DNA of 10,510 nt from Kordiimonadaceae bacterium (GTDB lineage Bacteria; Pseudomonadota; Alphaproteobacteria; Sphingomonadales; Kordiimonadaceae): positions 1 to 10,510 of the forward strand of contig JABABO010000305.1 of the NCBI GenBank assembly GCA_014238195.1, given 5' to 3'. The number at the start of each line of letters is the position of its first letter. Positions within the stretch are counted from its first letter, which is position 1. The notes beneath the pieces are model-generated. The model saw nothing but the letters and a program-made list of their open reading frames with translations. It was not told the origin of the DNA and ran no database searches. Of the stretch, positions 1-7,186 are shown one piece after another. The translations under genes and the position numbers were made by a program.

Positions 1-74
1 AGTTTTTCATATCGCATTGCCAACCTCCGCATATCTTTCATTGAGCAGAAGAAGCGTTCCACGATATTGCGCAT
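1..74 (-). pseudogene. IS5-family transposase remnant (C-terminal part, truncated at its 5' side)
   Basis: Read on the minus strand from 74 down to 1, this open frame gives RNIVERFFCSMKDMRRLAMR followed by YEKL. That closely follows the conserved late segment of IS5-family (IS427-like) DDE transposases, typically of the form RN.(I/V)ER.FC.(L/M)KD.RR.A.RY(D/E)KL. The match starts at about position 71. Directly upstream the same frame reads Ala, Leu and then a TGA stop, and the residues normally found before this segment (a basic, Tyr-rich stretch) are absent. The N-terminal part is therefore missing here. The C-terminal end would lie left of the window. It is most likely a decayed insertion-sequence end; a frame-shifted but complete copy is unlikely because the upstream DNA shows no transposase-like frame. 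Confidence 0.72.
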
Positions 75-164
75 AGCTAATCAGCCCTAAATATGATGAT
101 GATTAAACACTCATAGATTACTTATAACTCTCACCCTAAAAATTCTCATAAATCAAATTAACAG

Positions 165-190
165 CATAATCTTCGATTGGTTAGATTATG
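165..190 (-). terminator. Inverted repeat after the DUF3604 gene, possible weak terminator
   Basis: CATAATCT (165-172) and AGATTATG (183-190) are perfect 8-bp arms around a 10-base loop. On the minus strand the hairpin begins 4 bases after the DUF3604 stop codon. The stem is AT-rich and no clean T-run follows, so it is at best a weak intrinsic terminator or an mRNA 3'-end stabiliser. I see nothing else in the stretch 75-164. Confidence 0.3.
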
Positions 191-194
191 GGCT

Positions 195-2144
195 TTACGA
201 TGGGCTATACCAAATAGGCGAGCTATAAGCCCGTTCTTGAATGATTTTGGCACCGCGTTCTGGTGCATCAAGCCCCAGCGCGACAGCATCAAACATCAGA
301 TGGCGCGGGGTTGGTATTTCGATCACACGCACATAATAAAAGGCTTTTTGCGCCGCATTAAAATCAGGGTCTTGCCATGTTGTGGCTAGCTCCTGCGCGC
401 CGATTGTATTAGTATAGCTTGGCATTGTCAGGTCTACAGTATTACCAACGGCGGGCAGCTTACCCGTCTCGTCAATTTGACGGTTCCCCGACCAAATAAC
501 ATCATAAATTTTTTCATGTGTATGGCCCTCAACGTCCAACCAGCCTTTGACAATCTGAACACGGTCTAGGTTGGCCCCTTTTGGGTCTTTGACGGCATGA
601 ACAATAAACCTTGGGGCTTTTTGCGCAGAACCACTAGCGATGAGATCACCGCCCATTGGTACGCCCATCATATATCCATAATCGGCATAGTCACTGCGCA
701 TATGGGACTTGCTATCAAAATCCCATCCCGCAAAAAAGCGCACACGCATACGCGGGCCTGTTGTGGCGTAGACTTCCTTGCGCTTAAATGCTGCGAAAAG
801 AGCTTCGCGCGTATTTTCCGCCGCCCAAACTGCGGCTAGTCCAGCCGCAGCCATGTTCCATCCATTTGATGTAACAGGGTTATCATCCTTGTTTTCATAG
901 ACACGGGATTTGGTTTCAGGCGTACTGTCCCGCGCCATTTTACCCCAAAAGTTATTTTCTTCATAAGACGAAAGCCCTGTATGGGCGTCCGTCGATCCAA
1001 TAAGGCCAAATTTATAGGGATTAACACCTGTTTGTGCTTCCAATTTTAATCCCGTTTTCAGGGTCGGTCGGATATAATCTTGAGGGTGGATTTCAAACAA
1101 TGGTTTTCCCAATTGGATATAGTGCGAGTAGGGCTCAAAATCGGCGAATTCATCATTAGACGCATATTTGGGGTGCACCTCACTGTCGCCTTTGATCTGA
1201 GTTGCTTCGACAATTGGCTCACGTTCAATACGCCGTTTTGCATACTGTGCTGTAATGGGTTCGCCTTTTAGGGTTGTTTCACCAAACATATATCCTTTGG
1301 AAATATTACTATTATGCGGTACTGCGATGAAACGCGCCCCTGTGGATGCTTCGGTTTTATCAAGCCACGTCCATAAGTCTTCAGGATACTGACTATCATC
1401 AGAACCATAAGGTAGATATTGTTTAGCTGTGTCACCGCCATCGGGGCTGATGATCACGCGGTGCAAATTGGCCCCTGTTGGGATACTCGACCATTCCCAA
1501 CCGATCATACTGGTAAAGGTGCCAGGATCGTTATGGCGCTCCGCCGCGTCAACAATATCATACCATGTTTTGCGGCGGATTTTTGTTGTATCGCCAAACA
1601 CACCCACATCGTCGATGTTATTGGCAGGGTCTTGCACGGGATCAGTGCCTGGCTTTTCGGGGATGACTGGCAGAAACCGCCCAAAAAACTTTAAGCCTTT
1701 GTCATTTTCAATCGCATCATTCAGCATGTAAATAGCGATTTTGCGCTTAATGCTATCGATAATACCCGTATCGCCGAATTCTGCTGTTTCTTCATAGGCT
1801 GAGCGCATCACACCCAACATTTCAGCGTGATCTGCAACCACCAGAAAATCAAGCGGTGTCCCTAATTGCACGCGGGTACGGTTATAAGGGTGGATGACAG
1901 CTTGACCTTTTGCAAACCGATAGGCGGTATCGGGCCCTGCACTCAGGTTATTATTAGCAAAAGCGTCAAAAGAATAATTCGTATGCAGATGTGTATCACC
2001 AAAATAAACCTGCGTTGATTCTTGTCCATTCTGCTCATCAACAGCAAAAACTGTTTGGCTTATAAAGATGCCAACAGCGATTGATATGGCTTTCGCATGA
2101 ATTTTATAGGTTTTTGTTTGCAGGAACATAGTATTGGCTTTCAT
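195..2144 (-). CDS. Exported DUF3604 domain protein
   Basis: A protein of about 649 residues, close to the usual length for DUF3604. The family's biochemical role is not established. The start chosen is ATG at 2144, because it gives a normal signal peptide: a basic n-region, the hydrophobic core ISIAVGIFISQ and a TVFA/VD cleavage site near residue 34. The frame stays open up to 2225, and an ATG at 2180 would overlap the upstream gene. Just after the signal comes the hallmark FGDTHLHTNYSFDAF (48-62), a PHP-phosphoesterase-like metal motif, followed by VVADHAE (102-108), GWEWS (215-219), VPHNSN (275-280), GSTDAHTG (383-390) and YATTGPR (459-465). The His/Asp clusters suggest a periplasmic metal-dependent hydrolase, which is inference. 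It lies 17 bp after the SDR gene on the same strand and is probably co-transcribed. Only a weak ribosome-binding site is visible at 2144, so the exact start is uncertain. Confidence 0.9.
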   Translation of the reverse strand: MKANTMFLQTKTYKIHAKAISIAVGIFISQTVFAVDEQNGQESTQVYFGDTHLHTNYSFDAFANNNLSAGPDTAYRFAKGQAVIHPYNRTRVQLGTPLDFLVVADHAEMLGVMRSAYEETAEFGDTGIIDSIKRKIAIYMLNDAIENDKGLKFFGRFLPVIPEKPGTDPVQDPANNIDDVGVFGDTTKIRRKTWYDIVDAAERHNDPGTFTSMIGWEWSSIPTGANLHRVIISPDGGDTAKQYLPYGSDDSQYPEDLWTWLDKTEASTGARFIAVPHNSNISKGYMFGETTLKGEPITAQYAKRRIEREPIVEATQIKGDSEVHPKYASNDEFADFEPYSHYIQLGKPLFEIHPQDYIRPTLKTGLKLEAQTGVNPYKFGLIGSTDAHTGLSSYEENNFWGKMARDSTPETKSRVYENKDDNPVTSNGWNMAAAGLAAVWAAENTREALFAAFKRKEVYATTGPRMRVRFFAGWDFDSKSHMRSDYADYGYMMGVPMGGDLIASGSAQKAPRFIVHAVKDPKGANLDRVQIVKGWLDVEGHTHEKIYDVIWSGNRQIDETGKLPAVGNTVDLTMPSYTNTIGAQELATTWQDPDFNAAQKAFYYVRVIEIPTPRHLMFDAVALGLDAPERGAKIIQERAYSSPIWYSPS

Positions 2145-2161
2145 ATTAAGAGACTTTGATT

Positions 2162-2932
2162 TTAGGCAAGTTTCTTCCATAGGCTGGTAGGAATAAGTCC
2201 AAAAAATGGTTTGATATATTTCCAAGGATAGCCTGGTACAATGCCCTCTTTTTTTCGTTTGTCCACAATATGCGCGATCTCCTTAGCCCCTTGCTCAGAG
2301 CTAACCACAAACGGATATTTATGAATATTATCAGCAATTTCTGTGGCGATAAACCCTGGGGTGATAATAGTGACATCAATATTGTCACTCATAAGATCAA
2401 GCCTAGCACCCTTTAAGTACATGGAAAAGGCAGCTTTACTGGCGCAGTAAGTTGCTTGTGCTGGCACCGCTGCAAAAGAGGCCAAGGATGATATACCAAC
2501 AATCTGACCGTGGCCTTGATTTTTAAAATAACTAGCAGCAGCATCAACAGTGGCAATTGCACCACTAATATTGGTGTCAACAATAGCAAAATCTTGATGA
2601 ACTTTGCCCGTACCAACTCGCTGAATTCGGTTAATGCCTGCGTTGACATAAATGATGTCAACACGGCCTAAAGCTTCGCAGATACTCGTCATGTTAGCCG
2701 CGACATCCGTAAGTGCATTCACATCAAGGCCTTGCACAAGTACACGAATGTTTTTGCCCGCGTTATCTGATAACAATTTTTCTTGAAGCTTTTTAAGGCG
2801 GTCCATGCGACGAGCTGCAATGCCCACGTCATAACCAAGGGCCGCATAATGTATGGCAAGCGCTTCACCAATGCCCGAGGAAGCCCCAGTAATAAGAACA
2901 CTTTTACGGTTTTCAGCGTTTTCATTAGTCAT
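2162..2932 (-). CDS. SDR-family NAD(P)-dependent oxidoreductase
   Basis: A classical short-chain dehydrogenase/reductase of 256 residues, the usual length. The Rossmann cofactor motif TGASSGIG is at 15-22, NAG at 97-99, and the catalytic Ser149, Tyr162 and Lys166 are in SSLASF and YCASK. The PGF motif (192-194) follows at the end of the next strand. Arg41 and Arg42 after the second strand (AARRMDR) suggest a preference for NADP(H), which is inference. The start at 2932 is supported by an AAAGGA box 6 bases upstream; an ATG seven codons earlier has no such box. The substrate cannot be named. The C-terminus (WKYIKPFFGLIPTSLWKKL) is hydrophobic and basic and may touch the membrane, as in SDRs acting on lipids or other apolar substrates. 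It is the first gene of a pair with the DUF3604 gene. Confidence 0.93.
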   Translation of the reverse strand: MTNENAENRKSVLITGASSGIGEALAIHYAALGYDVGIAARRMDRLKKLQEKLLSDNAGKNIRVLVQGLDVNALTDVAANMTSICEALGRVDIIYVNAGINRIQRVGTGKVHQDFAIVDTNISGAIATVDAAASYFKNQGHGQIVGISSLASFAAVPAQATYCASKAAFSMYLKGARLDLMSDNIDVTIITPGFIATEIADNIHKYPFVVSSEQGAKEIAHIVDKRKKEGIVPGYPWKYIKPFFGLIPTSLWKKLA

Positions 2933-3011
2933 ATGATTTCCTTTGTTTATCATGGGTGCATTCAGTTTTTCCGTGCTTTTTTAATCAGCACATAATCTGC
3001 GGTCTTATATG

Positions 3012-3036
3012 ATTATAACGCTATCCCATTCAATTG
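3012..3036 (-). promoter_or_regulatory. Candidate sigma-70 promoter for the SDR-DUF3604 pair
   Basis: On the minus strand a perfect -10 box TATAAT occupies 3017-3012, which puts the start of transcription near 3005 and gives a leader of about 70 bases before the SDR ATG. The -35 side is poor (TTTCAA at 16 bases spacing). A small stem (GTGCT 2973-2977, AGCAC 2987-2991) lies in the proposed leader. The call rests on the -10 box alone. Confidence 0.33.
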
Positions 3037-3246
3037 AAACGTATAAATCAAAAAGCACATTTATCCTGCCTCCAATGTGGAAATCGCTATAGCTTGAGTG
3101 TCATGACGCTTGTGAAAAGTGGCATTATCCATGACGATGATAGACCCTTTTTAGCAGCTAGGGGAGTAAATCTTGTTCGGCCCATGCATGGAAAATATCA
3201 CTTGGGAAACAAATCTGGTAAGATAAATTAGTAGATCATTTATAAC

Positions 3247-3281
3247 CTGACAGTCACTAACTGAAAATCGGTAACTGTCAG
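3247..3281 (-). repeat. Inverted repeat just beyond the DUF2807 gene
   Basis: CTGACAGT (3247-3254) pairs with ACTGTCAG (3274-3281), and after one mismatch two more pairs (AC/GT) extend the stem. It begins about 22 bases after the minus-strand stop at 3304. There is no T-tract, so it could be a weak terminator, an RNA 3' stabiliser or a protein-binding site. A short direct repeat, AAAATCGG (3264-3271 and 3284-3291), overlaps its right side. Confidence 0.4.
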
Positions 3282-3303
3282 ATAAAATCGGAACTATTAT
3301 GCG

Positions 3304-4005
3304 TTATTTGACGTGGACATCGCCTGAACCACGCACTTTGCTGTTCAAACTACTTGGCTCGCCGCTAATCACAACATCCCCAGATCCTTTAATCACAATG
3401 TCTGCTGCCTCAGTCGCATGAACCGCAACATCGCCAGAGCCTTTTAAGCTGACATCGGCGCTTTCGCACTTCATACCAGCAGCGTCAACATCGCCTGATC
3501 CTTGTAAAATCACTTCAATCTTATCACATGTGCCCTTGGACGAAATATCCCCAGACCCTTGCAAGCGTGTCTTTAACGCCCCAAGTTTTGCTTTGATTAA
3601 AGTCAGATCACCTGACCCTTGCAGGGAGGCCAAAAATTCATCCGCATCTAAGTGACGGACGACCAAATCACCCGATCCTTTCAAATGTGCTGACTGCAAG
3701 GCTGGTAGAGTAATATAAACTTTCATTTTTTTAATATTATTATAGCTGCCACGCTTCATACCTACATGCAGGGTATCATCTTCGACCTCTGTTTCGATTT
3801 TATCCATGATATGAGCATCTGCTACAACACGTACAGTTTGGCTATCGCCAATAGTCACAATCACATCGGCAGAGCTAAGTAGTTTCACATGCGAAAACGC
3901 TGCAAGTTCGCGGTTTTCCTCAAGAAGCTTAGCAGCGTTCGCGGCGTTCGTAACCATAAAGGCGCTGAGTGTGAAAGTGCCTATAAATAATAAAAAGTTT
4001 TTCAT
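3304..4005 (-). CDS. Exported DUF2807 (head GIN domain) beta-helical protein, GSGD-repeat type
   Basis: A protein of 233 residues, in the usual range for DUF2807 proteins, whose role is unknown (the fold is sometimes labelled a putative adhesin head). A signal peptide covers residues 1-24 (core LLFIGTFTLSAF, cleavage after ANA). From residue 109 the sequence GSGD(L/V/I) recurs seven times, with the first Gly at about 110, 130, 150, 169, 189, 207 and 226. A period of 18-20 residues fits one rung of a right-handed beta-helix per repeat. The protein probably sits in the periplasm or at the cell surface; I see no outer-membrane anchor or lipobox. The start at 4005 has a near-perfect AGGAGG box 6 bases upstream. 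It lies 95 bp after its paralog, and the gap has a small AGCG/CGCT hairpin (4026-4039), so expression may be partly independent. Confidence 0.9.
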   Translation of the reverse strand: MKNFLLFIGTFTLSAFMVTNAANAAKLLEENRELAAFSHVKLLSSADVIVTIGDSQTVRVVADAHIMDKIETEVEDDTLHVGMKRGSYNNIKKMKVYITLPALQSAHLKGSGDLVVRHLDADEFLASLQGSGDLTLIKAKLGALKTRLQGSGDISSKGTCDKIEVILQGSGDVDAAGMKCESADVSLKGSGDVAVHATEAADIVIKGSGDVVISGEPSSLNSKVRGSGDVHVK

Positions 4006-4100
4006 TGATATCCTCCTGTTTTAACAGCGCAAAAACGCTTTAATAGCTGTCATTACACCCATTATTAGGTGCTTATTCATTGTTATTTTTAAAAAATAGT

Positions 4101-4850
4101 CTAGTTGTGGATTTTGATATTACCAATACCACCGCTCGATTTTTTGACATTAGCAGGATTGCCATAGACATCAATCAGCCCAACGCCTTTGAGCTGTGCG
4201 TCAATAGACTGGGACGCATACACATTCACATCACCCGCCCCGCGCAAGGCAACCACAACGTTAGCACATTCCAAGCCACGACCATCAATGTCACCAGCAC
4301 CGCGTAAATCAAGCTTTAATGTATCACAGGTGCCCTCTAATGAAAGATCAGCTGCACCCCGAACATCAATCGCAAAATCTTCGCCGCTAAAGCCTGTGAT
4401 ATGACCATCGATAGCACCTTTAACATTAATCAACCCTAATGTGGGGACTGTTATTGTTATTGCGACTTCCGTTTCTTTCCATAGGACCTTGTTGTCAGCG
4501 CGCTCCATATCAATGTAAAGCGTGTTATCTGTGACTTTGGTGATGAGATCGCCCAAGCGGTTATCACTCGTTTTAACAGCTAGGCTTTGTTCCTGACCAA
4601 CGGTTATATAAACCTCAGCAGCCCCTAAAATTTCAATCGTATCAAACGCATCCACTTCACGGGTTTCTTGCACTATATTATCGCTGGCCTGTTCCCACAC
4701 ACTATCGTCATCACGGTCATGTGCACGCTCCACAGTATAATGATCGTTTGACTGGTCAGTGATGCCATTTCCTGAAAATGCAGCTACTGCCAGCATGCCA
4801 AGAACTGCCAGAGCAAAGACCCCATTGCGCGTTAGTTTATCTTTATCCAT
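4101..4850 (-). CDS. Exported DUF2807 (head GIN domain) protein, diverged paralog
   Basis: A protein of 249 residues, upstream partner and paralog of the gene at 3304-4005. A basic N-terminus (MDKDKLTRNG) precedes a hydrophobic stretch (VFALAVLGMLAVAAF, 11-25), which is either a signal peptide or an uncleaved anchor. There is no lipobox Cys. A charged linker (about 35-60) follows, then a region aligned to the paralog's pre-helix part (DAFDTIEILGAAEVYITVG). The rungs keep the 18-20 residue period but the motif is changed: KGAIDG, RGAADL, RGAGDI, RGAGDV, KGVGLI and GGIGNI start near 144, 164, 183, 203, 221 and 240. A GAGG-type ribosome-binding site lies 8 bases before the ATG. Likely first gene of the pair. 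The partner or ligand is not known. Confidence 0.87.
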   Translation of the reverse strand: MDKDKLTRNGVFALAVLGMLAVAAFSGNGITDQSNDHYTVERAHDRDDDSVWEQASDNIVQETREVDAFDTIEILGAAEVYITVGQEQSLAVKTSDNRLGDLITKVTDNTLYIDMERADNKVLWKETEVAITITVPTLGLINVKGAIDGHITGFSGEDFAIDVRGAADLSLEGTCDTLKLDLRGAGDIDGRGLECANVVVALRGAGDVNVYASQSIDAQLKGVGLIDVYGNPANVKKSSGGIGNIKIHN

Positions 4851-4876
4851 AGGACGTTCCTCGTACTTCTGTCGTT

Positions 4877-4914
4877 TTTAATTTTAGCGCCTTTAATTTT
4901 GGCGCCTTTAATTT
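4877..4914. repeat. 15-bp tandem repeat, 2.5 copies
   Basis: The unit TTTAATTTTAGCGCC (4877-4891) is followed directly by TTTAATTTTGGCGCC (4892-4906) and a partial TTTAATTT (4907-4914). It lies in the proposed 5' leader of the DUF2807 pair, 27 bases before the ATG at 4850. Confidence 0.8.
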
Positions 4915-4959
4915 CAGTGAAGAGACCTTCTGGTCCTTACTTTACTTATATCAGTTCGA

Positions 4960-4988
4960 TATATTGCATATTCAAGGGGCTCGGTCAA
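4960..4988 (-). promoter_or_regulatory. Candidate sigma-70 promoter for the DUF2807 pair
   Basis: On the minus strand TTGACC (4988-4983) and AATATA (4965-4960) are 17 bases apart, the ideal spacing. Transcription would start near 4953, giving a leader of about 100 bases that carries the 15-bp tandem repeat. The -35 box matches consensus at five of six positions; the -10 box is weaker. Confidence 0.4.
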
Positions 4989-5020
4989 GTTTTTCAACCA
5001 AATTTGACTATCTTTCCAAA

Positions 5021-5125
5021 TATAGCCCATTGCGGTGACTATTGATCACCTTATTTGGCTGTAAGTATTTATGTCGGTTCGACTTATCAATAAATAATGA
5101 TCTCATTATTTATTGGTCTCGCTAT
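5021..5125 (+). repeat. Long direct repeat, copy 1 (two inverted repeats inside)
   Basis: This 105-base stretch matches 10406-10510 at 99 positions, and the last 60 bases (5066-5125) are identical. It has two structured parts. The first (5021-5063) is an imperfect stem-loop with GGTGA/TCACC inner arms and TATAGCC/GGCTGTA outer arms. The second is a perfect palindrome, CAATAAATAATGA, TC, TCATTATTTATTG (5088-5115). It lies between the divergent DUF2807 and DUF2794 genes, so it could carry regulatory sites, or be a dispersed intergenic repeat or MITE. The true right boundary is unknown because copy 2 is cut by the window edge. Confidence 0.9.
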
Positions 5126-5177
5126 ATCTTGCCCAAACATCTTGCGCTATCTTGTTTTATACTGCACACTGGTGGGG

Positions 5178-5558
5178 ATGAATAATCAGATGATAGTACC
5201 GAACGAGCCAAATAAATATACTGCTGATTCCCGCCACAGAACAACAGGGAGCAGGGTGTATTTTACCCGTCCAGAATTAAATCAAATCCTGAACATTTAT
5301 GGGCGTATGGTAGCTGTAGGTGTCTGGGCTGATTATGCCATAGACCACTTGCGCGATGAGGCGATATTTTCGATCCACCGCCGCGCCAGCGAGCAACCAC
5401 ACTATCAAGTGATAAAGACCCCAGCTTTGCGACATAAACAAGGCATGTGGCGGATCATTGGTATGGATGGTAACATATTAAAGCGCGGTCACGATCTGAC
5501 CACGCTTTTAAAATATTTTGAACCGCGATTATTAAAGGCATTCAATGGCACTGGGTAG
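5178..5558 (+). CDS. DUF2794 family protein
   Basis: A small cytosolic protein of 126 residues of the alphaproteobacterial DUF2794 family; its role is unknown. The recognisable core runs VYFTRPELNQILNIYGRMVA (27-46), GVWADYAIDHLRDEAIFSIHRRASE (48-72) and LKRGHDLTTLLKYFEPRLLK (101-120). These follow the family pattern of an ELN.IL..YGRMVA helix, a DYAIDxLxDxAxFS.(F/H)RRASE strand-turn and a terminal KRGHDL helix. The frame is open from an ATG at 5097, but that ATG lies inside the long repeat and adds a non-family hydrophobic leader. ATG 5178 or 5190 is more likely; a GGTGGGG stretch (5171-5177) is too near the first and rather far from the second, so the start is uncertain. It ends 10 bp from the convergent gabD stop. 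Confidence 0.85.
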   Translation: MNNQMIVPNEPNKYTADSRHRTTGSRVYFTRPELNQILNIYGRMVAVGVWADYAIDHLRDEAIFSIHRRASEQPHYQVIKTPALRHKQGMWRIIGMDGNILKRGHDLTTLLKYFEPRLLKAFNGTG

Positions 5559-5568
5559 TGATTTCTGT

Positions 5569-7023
5569 TCATATACCGCCTAGACAAAGATATTTGATCT
5601 CTAGATAATCATCCATCCCATATTTGGACCCTTCGCGCCCCAAACCTGATTCTTTGATACCGCCAAACGGGATCATCTCGTTCGTGATACCGACTTCATT
5701 AGCCCCAACCATACCATATTCCAGCGCTTCCCCAACGCGCCAGATACGGCCCATATCCTGTGTATAAAAATATGCTGCCAAGCCAAATTCCGTATCATTA
5801 GCCATCGCGACACCCTCTGCTTCGCTATCAAATCGAAAGATCGGAGCCACTGGGCCAAATATTTCTTCCTTAAAGAAACGCATATTGGTATCAACATTGG
5901 TGAGCACAGCAGGTTCATAAAAATATTCCCCTAGGTCAGAGACCTGACCACCCACGACTAAATTTGCCCCCCGCTCAACCGCATCTTCCACTAAATTATG
6001 AATATCGCTGACCGCTTTTGGTGTGATCACAGGTCCCATTGTAACCGTTTCATTAGCACCGTCACCCAACTTAAATGCTTTAACCTCGGTAACAAATTTT
6101 TCCACAAACGCATCATAAATCCCAGCTTGCACCAAAATTCTATTGGCGCAAATGCATGTCTGACCAGCATTACGGTATTTACTAGCAATCGCACCTGCAA
6201 CAGCGGCCTCGAGATCAGCATCGTCAAACACCAACACTGGGGCATTGCCGCCCAGTTCCATTGACACTTTCTTCACCGTAGATGCGCATTGCTTTATCAG
6301 TTGTTTACCGACAGGGGTACTGCCGGTGAAGGTGAATTTTTTAATAAGTGGACTTTCCGTAAGGACAGCCCCAATAGCGCGGCTGGACTTGCCTGTAACA
6401 ACGCTTAAAACCCCTTTAGGAACCCCTGCTTCTTCCGCTAACACACACAGTGCTAAGGCTGATAAAGGCGTTTCACTCGCTGGTTTGCACACAAAGGAAC
6501 ATCCAGCGGCTAACGCGGGGCCTGCTTTGCGTGTAATCATCGCAGACGGGAAATTCCAAGGCGTCACTGCGCCCACAACCCCCACTGGCTGTTTGATAGC
6601 GATTTGACGGCGGTTATTTATGGCTTCTGGGATCACATCACCGTACGTGCGTTTAGCCTCTTCGGCGAACCATTCTATGAAGGATGCCGCATAAGCAATT
6701 TCACCGCGACTTTCAAAGAGAACTTTACCTTGTTCAGCGGTCATGATTTGCGCAAGATCTTCTTGGTTTGCCATTATCAAATTATACCAGCTGCGCAAAA
6801 TATCAGCGCGGACTTTACAACTGAGTGTTTTCCAAGCCCCAAAGGCTTCATCAGCGGCACTTACTGCTCGCTCAGTTTCAGCGGCACCGCAGTCCGCCAC
6901 ATGAATGATTGTTTCACCTGTGGCAGGGTTAAGTACTGGGAATGTCGCACCACTGTCGCCTGCAACCCACTGCCCCGCAATATACGACTTACTGCATAAT
7001 AAACTTTGATTTTTTAAATTCAT
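5569..7023 (-). CDS. gabD: NAD(P)-dependent succinate-semialdehyde dehydrogenase
   Basis: An aldehyde dehydrogenase of 484 residues, close in length and sequence to E. coli GabD, which oxidises succinate semialdehyde to succinate in 4-aminobutyrate breakdown. Visible features are TPWNFP (Asn157), the cofactor loop FTGSTPVGK (232-240), MELGGNAP with the general base Glu256, and GQTCICANR with the nucleophile Cys290 and the paired Cys292 that in some SSADHs forms a redox-sensitive disulfide. The C-terminal PFGGIKESGLGREGSKYGMDDYLEIKY is also GabD-like. Long GabD signatures such as GEIAYAASFIEWFAEEAKR support the substrate, though related semialdehydes remain possible. No GABA transaminase gene (gabT) is adjacent. 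The start at 7023 has AAAGGG about 8 bases upstream. The promoter carries a palindrome, so it is probably controlled by a repressor encoded elsewhere. Confidence 0.92.
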   Translation of the reverse strand: MNLKNQSLLCSKSYIAGQWVAGDSGATFPVLNPATGETIIHVADCGAAETERAVSAADEAFGAWKTLSCKVRADILRSWYNLIMANQEDLAQIMTAEQGKVLFESRGEIAYAASFIEWFAEEAKRTYGDVIPEAINNRRQIAIKQPVGVVGAVTPWNFPSAMITRKAGPALAAGCSFVCKPASETPLSALALCVLAEEAGVPKGVLSVVTGKSSRAIGAVLTESPLIKKFTFTGSTPVGKQLIKQCASTVKKVSMELGGNAPVLVFDDADLEAAVAGAIASKYRNAGQTCICANRILVQAGIYDAFVEKFVTEVKAFKLGDGANETVTMGPVITPKAVSDIHNLVEDAVERGANLVVGGQVSDLGEYFYEPAVLTNVDTNMRFFKEEIFGPVAPIFRFDSEAEGVAMANDTEFGLAAYFYTQDMGRIWRVGEALEYGMVGANEVGITNEMIPFGGIKESGLGREGSKYGMDDYLEIKYLCLGGI

Positions 7024-7048
7024 GCGAACGACCCTTTTATAATCAATT

Positions 7049-7068
7049 ATTATAGCATGCTATAGCAT
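7049..7068 (-). promoter_or_regulatory. gabD promoter with overlapping palindromic operator
   Basis: On the minus strand TGCTATAAT (7057-7049) is a perfect extended -10 box, which puts the transcription start near 7042, about 19 bases before the gabD ATG. It is overlapped by the perfect 14-bp palindrome TATAGCATGCTATA (7051-7064), and TATAGCAT occurs twice (7051-7058, 7061-7068). No good -35 box is present, as is common for extended -10 promoters. The arrangement suits a dimeric repressor, but which family binds it cannot be told. Confidence 0.55.
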
Positions 7069-7186
7069 ACAGTTGCTTCAAAGTCTTTGACCTGATGGTA
7101 TAAGGCATTGGTAAGTTTTCAAGTGGATTTTTAATTTGATTTGAACTTTTTTGAAAGTAAGCAGTCGCTCAACCTTATTTAAATCT

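Larger units (their letters stand above)
2933..3303. other. Intergenic stretch without a convincing gene
   Basis: This 371-base gap separates the SDR gene from the end of the DUF2807 pair. It holds the candidate SDR promoter and an inverted repeat at 3247-3281. A 65-codon frame starting with TTG (3034-3231, plus strand) has a Cys-x-x-Cys pair (HLSCLQCGNRY) but matches no family I know, lacks a ribosome-binding site, and is opposite the SDR promoter. I do not call it a gene. Confidence 0.5.

Noticed and set aside
1419..1731. Overlapping plus-strand frames opposite the DUF3604 gene
   Set aside because: Shadow frames of a conserved gene, without ribosome-binding sites or recognisable domains.
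3034..3231. 65-codon plus-strand frame with a CxxC pair
   Set aside because: TTG start, no ribosome-binding site, no family resemblance and placed in the promoter region of the SDR gene; treated as non-coding.
3247..3285. GGTAACTGTCAGA resembling sequence downstream of bla in cloning vectors
   Set aside because: Only about 13 bases agree and no other vector sequence is present; chance similarity is the simplest reading.
3304..3700. Regularly spaced similar DNA segments resembling a CRISPR array
   Set aside because: The spacing of about 60 bases comes from repeated GSGD codons in the DUF2807 protein; the repeats are short, degenerate and in frame.
5097..5177. N-terminal extension of the DUF2794 gene from the ATG at 5097
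   Set aside because: It begins within the palindrome of the long repeat and encodes a hydrophobic leader unlike the family; the downstream ATGs fit better.
6245..6999. Two long plus-strand frames opposite gabD (120 and 131 codons)
   Set aside because: They lie wholly antisense to a well-supported enzyme gene and their translations show no family features.
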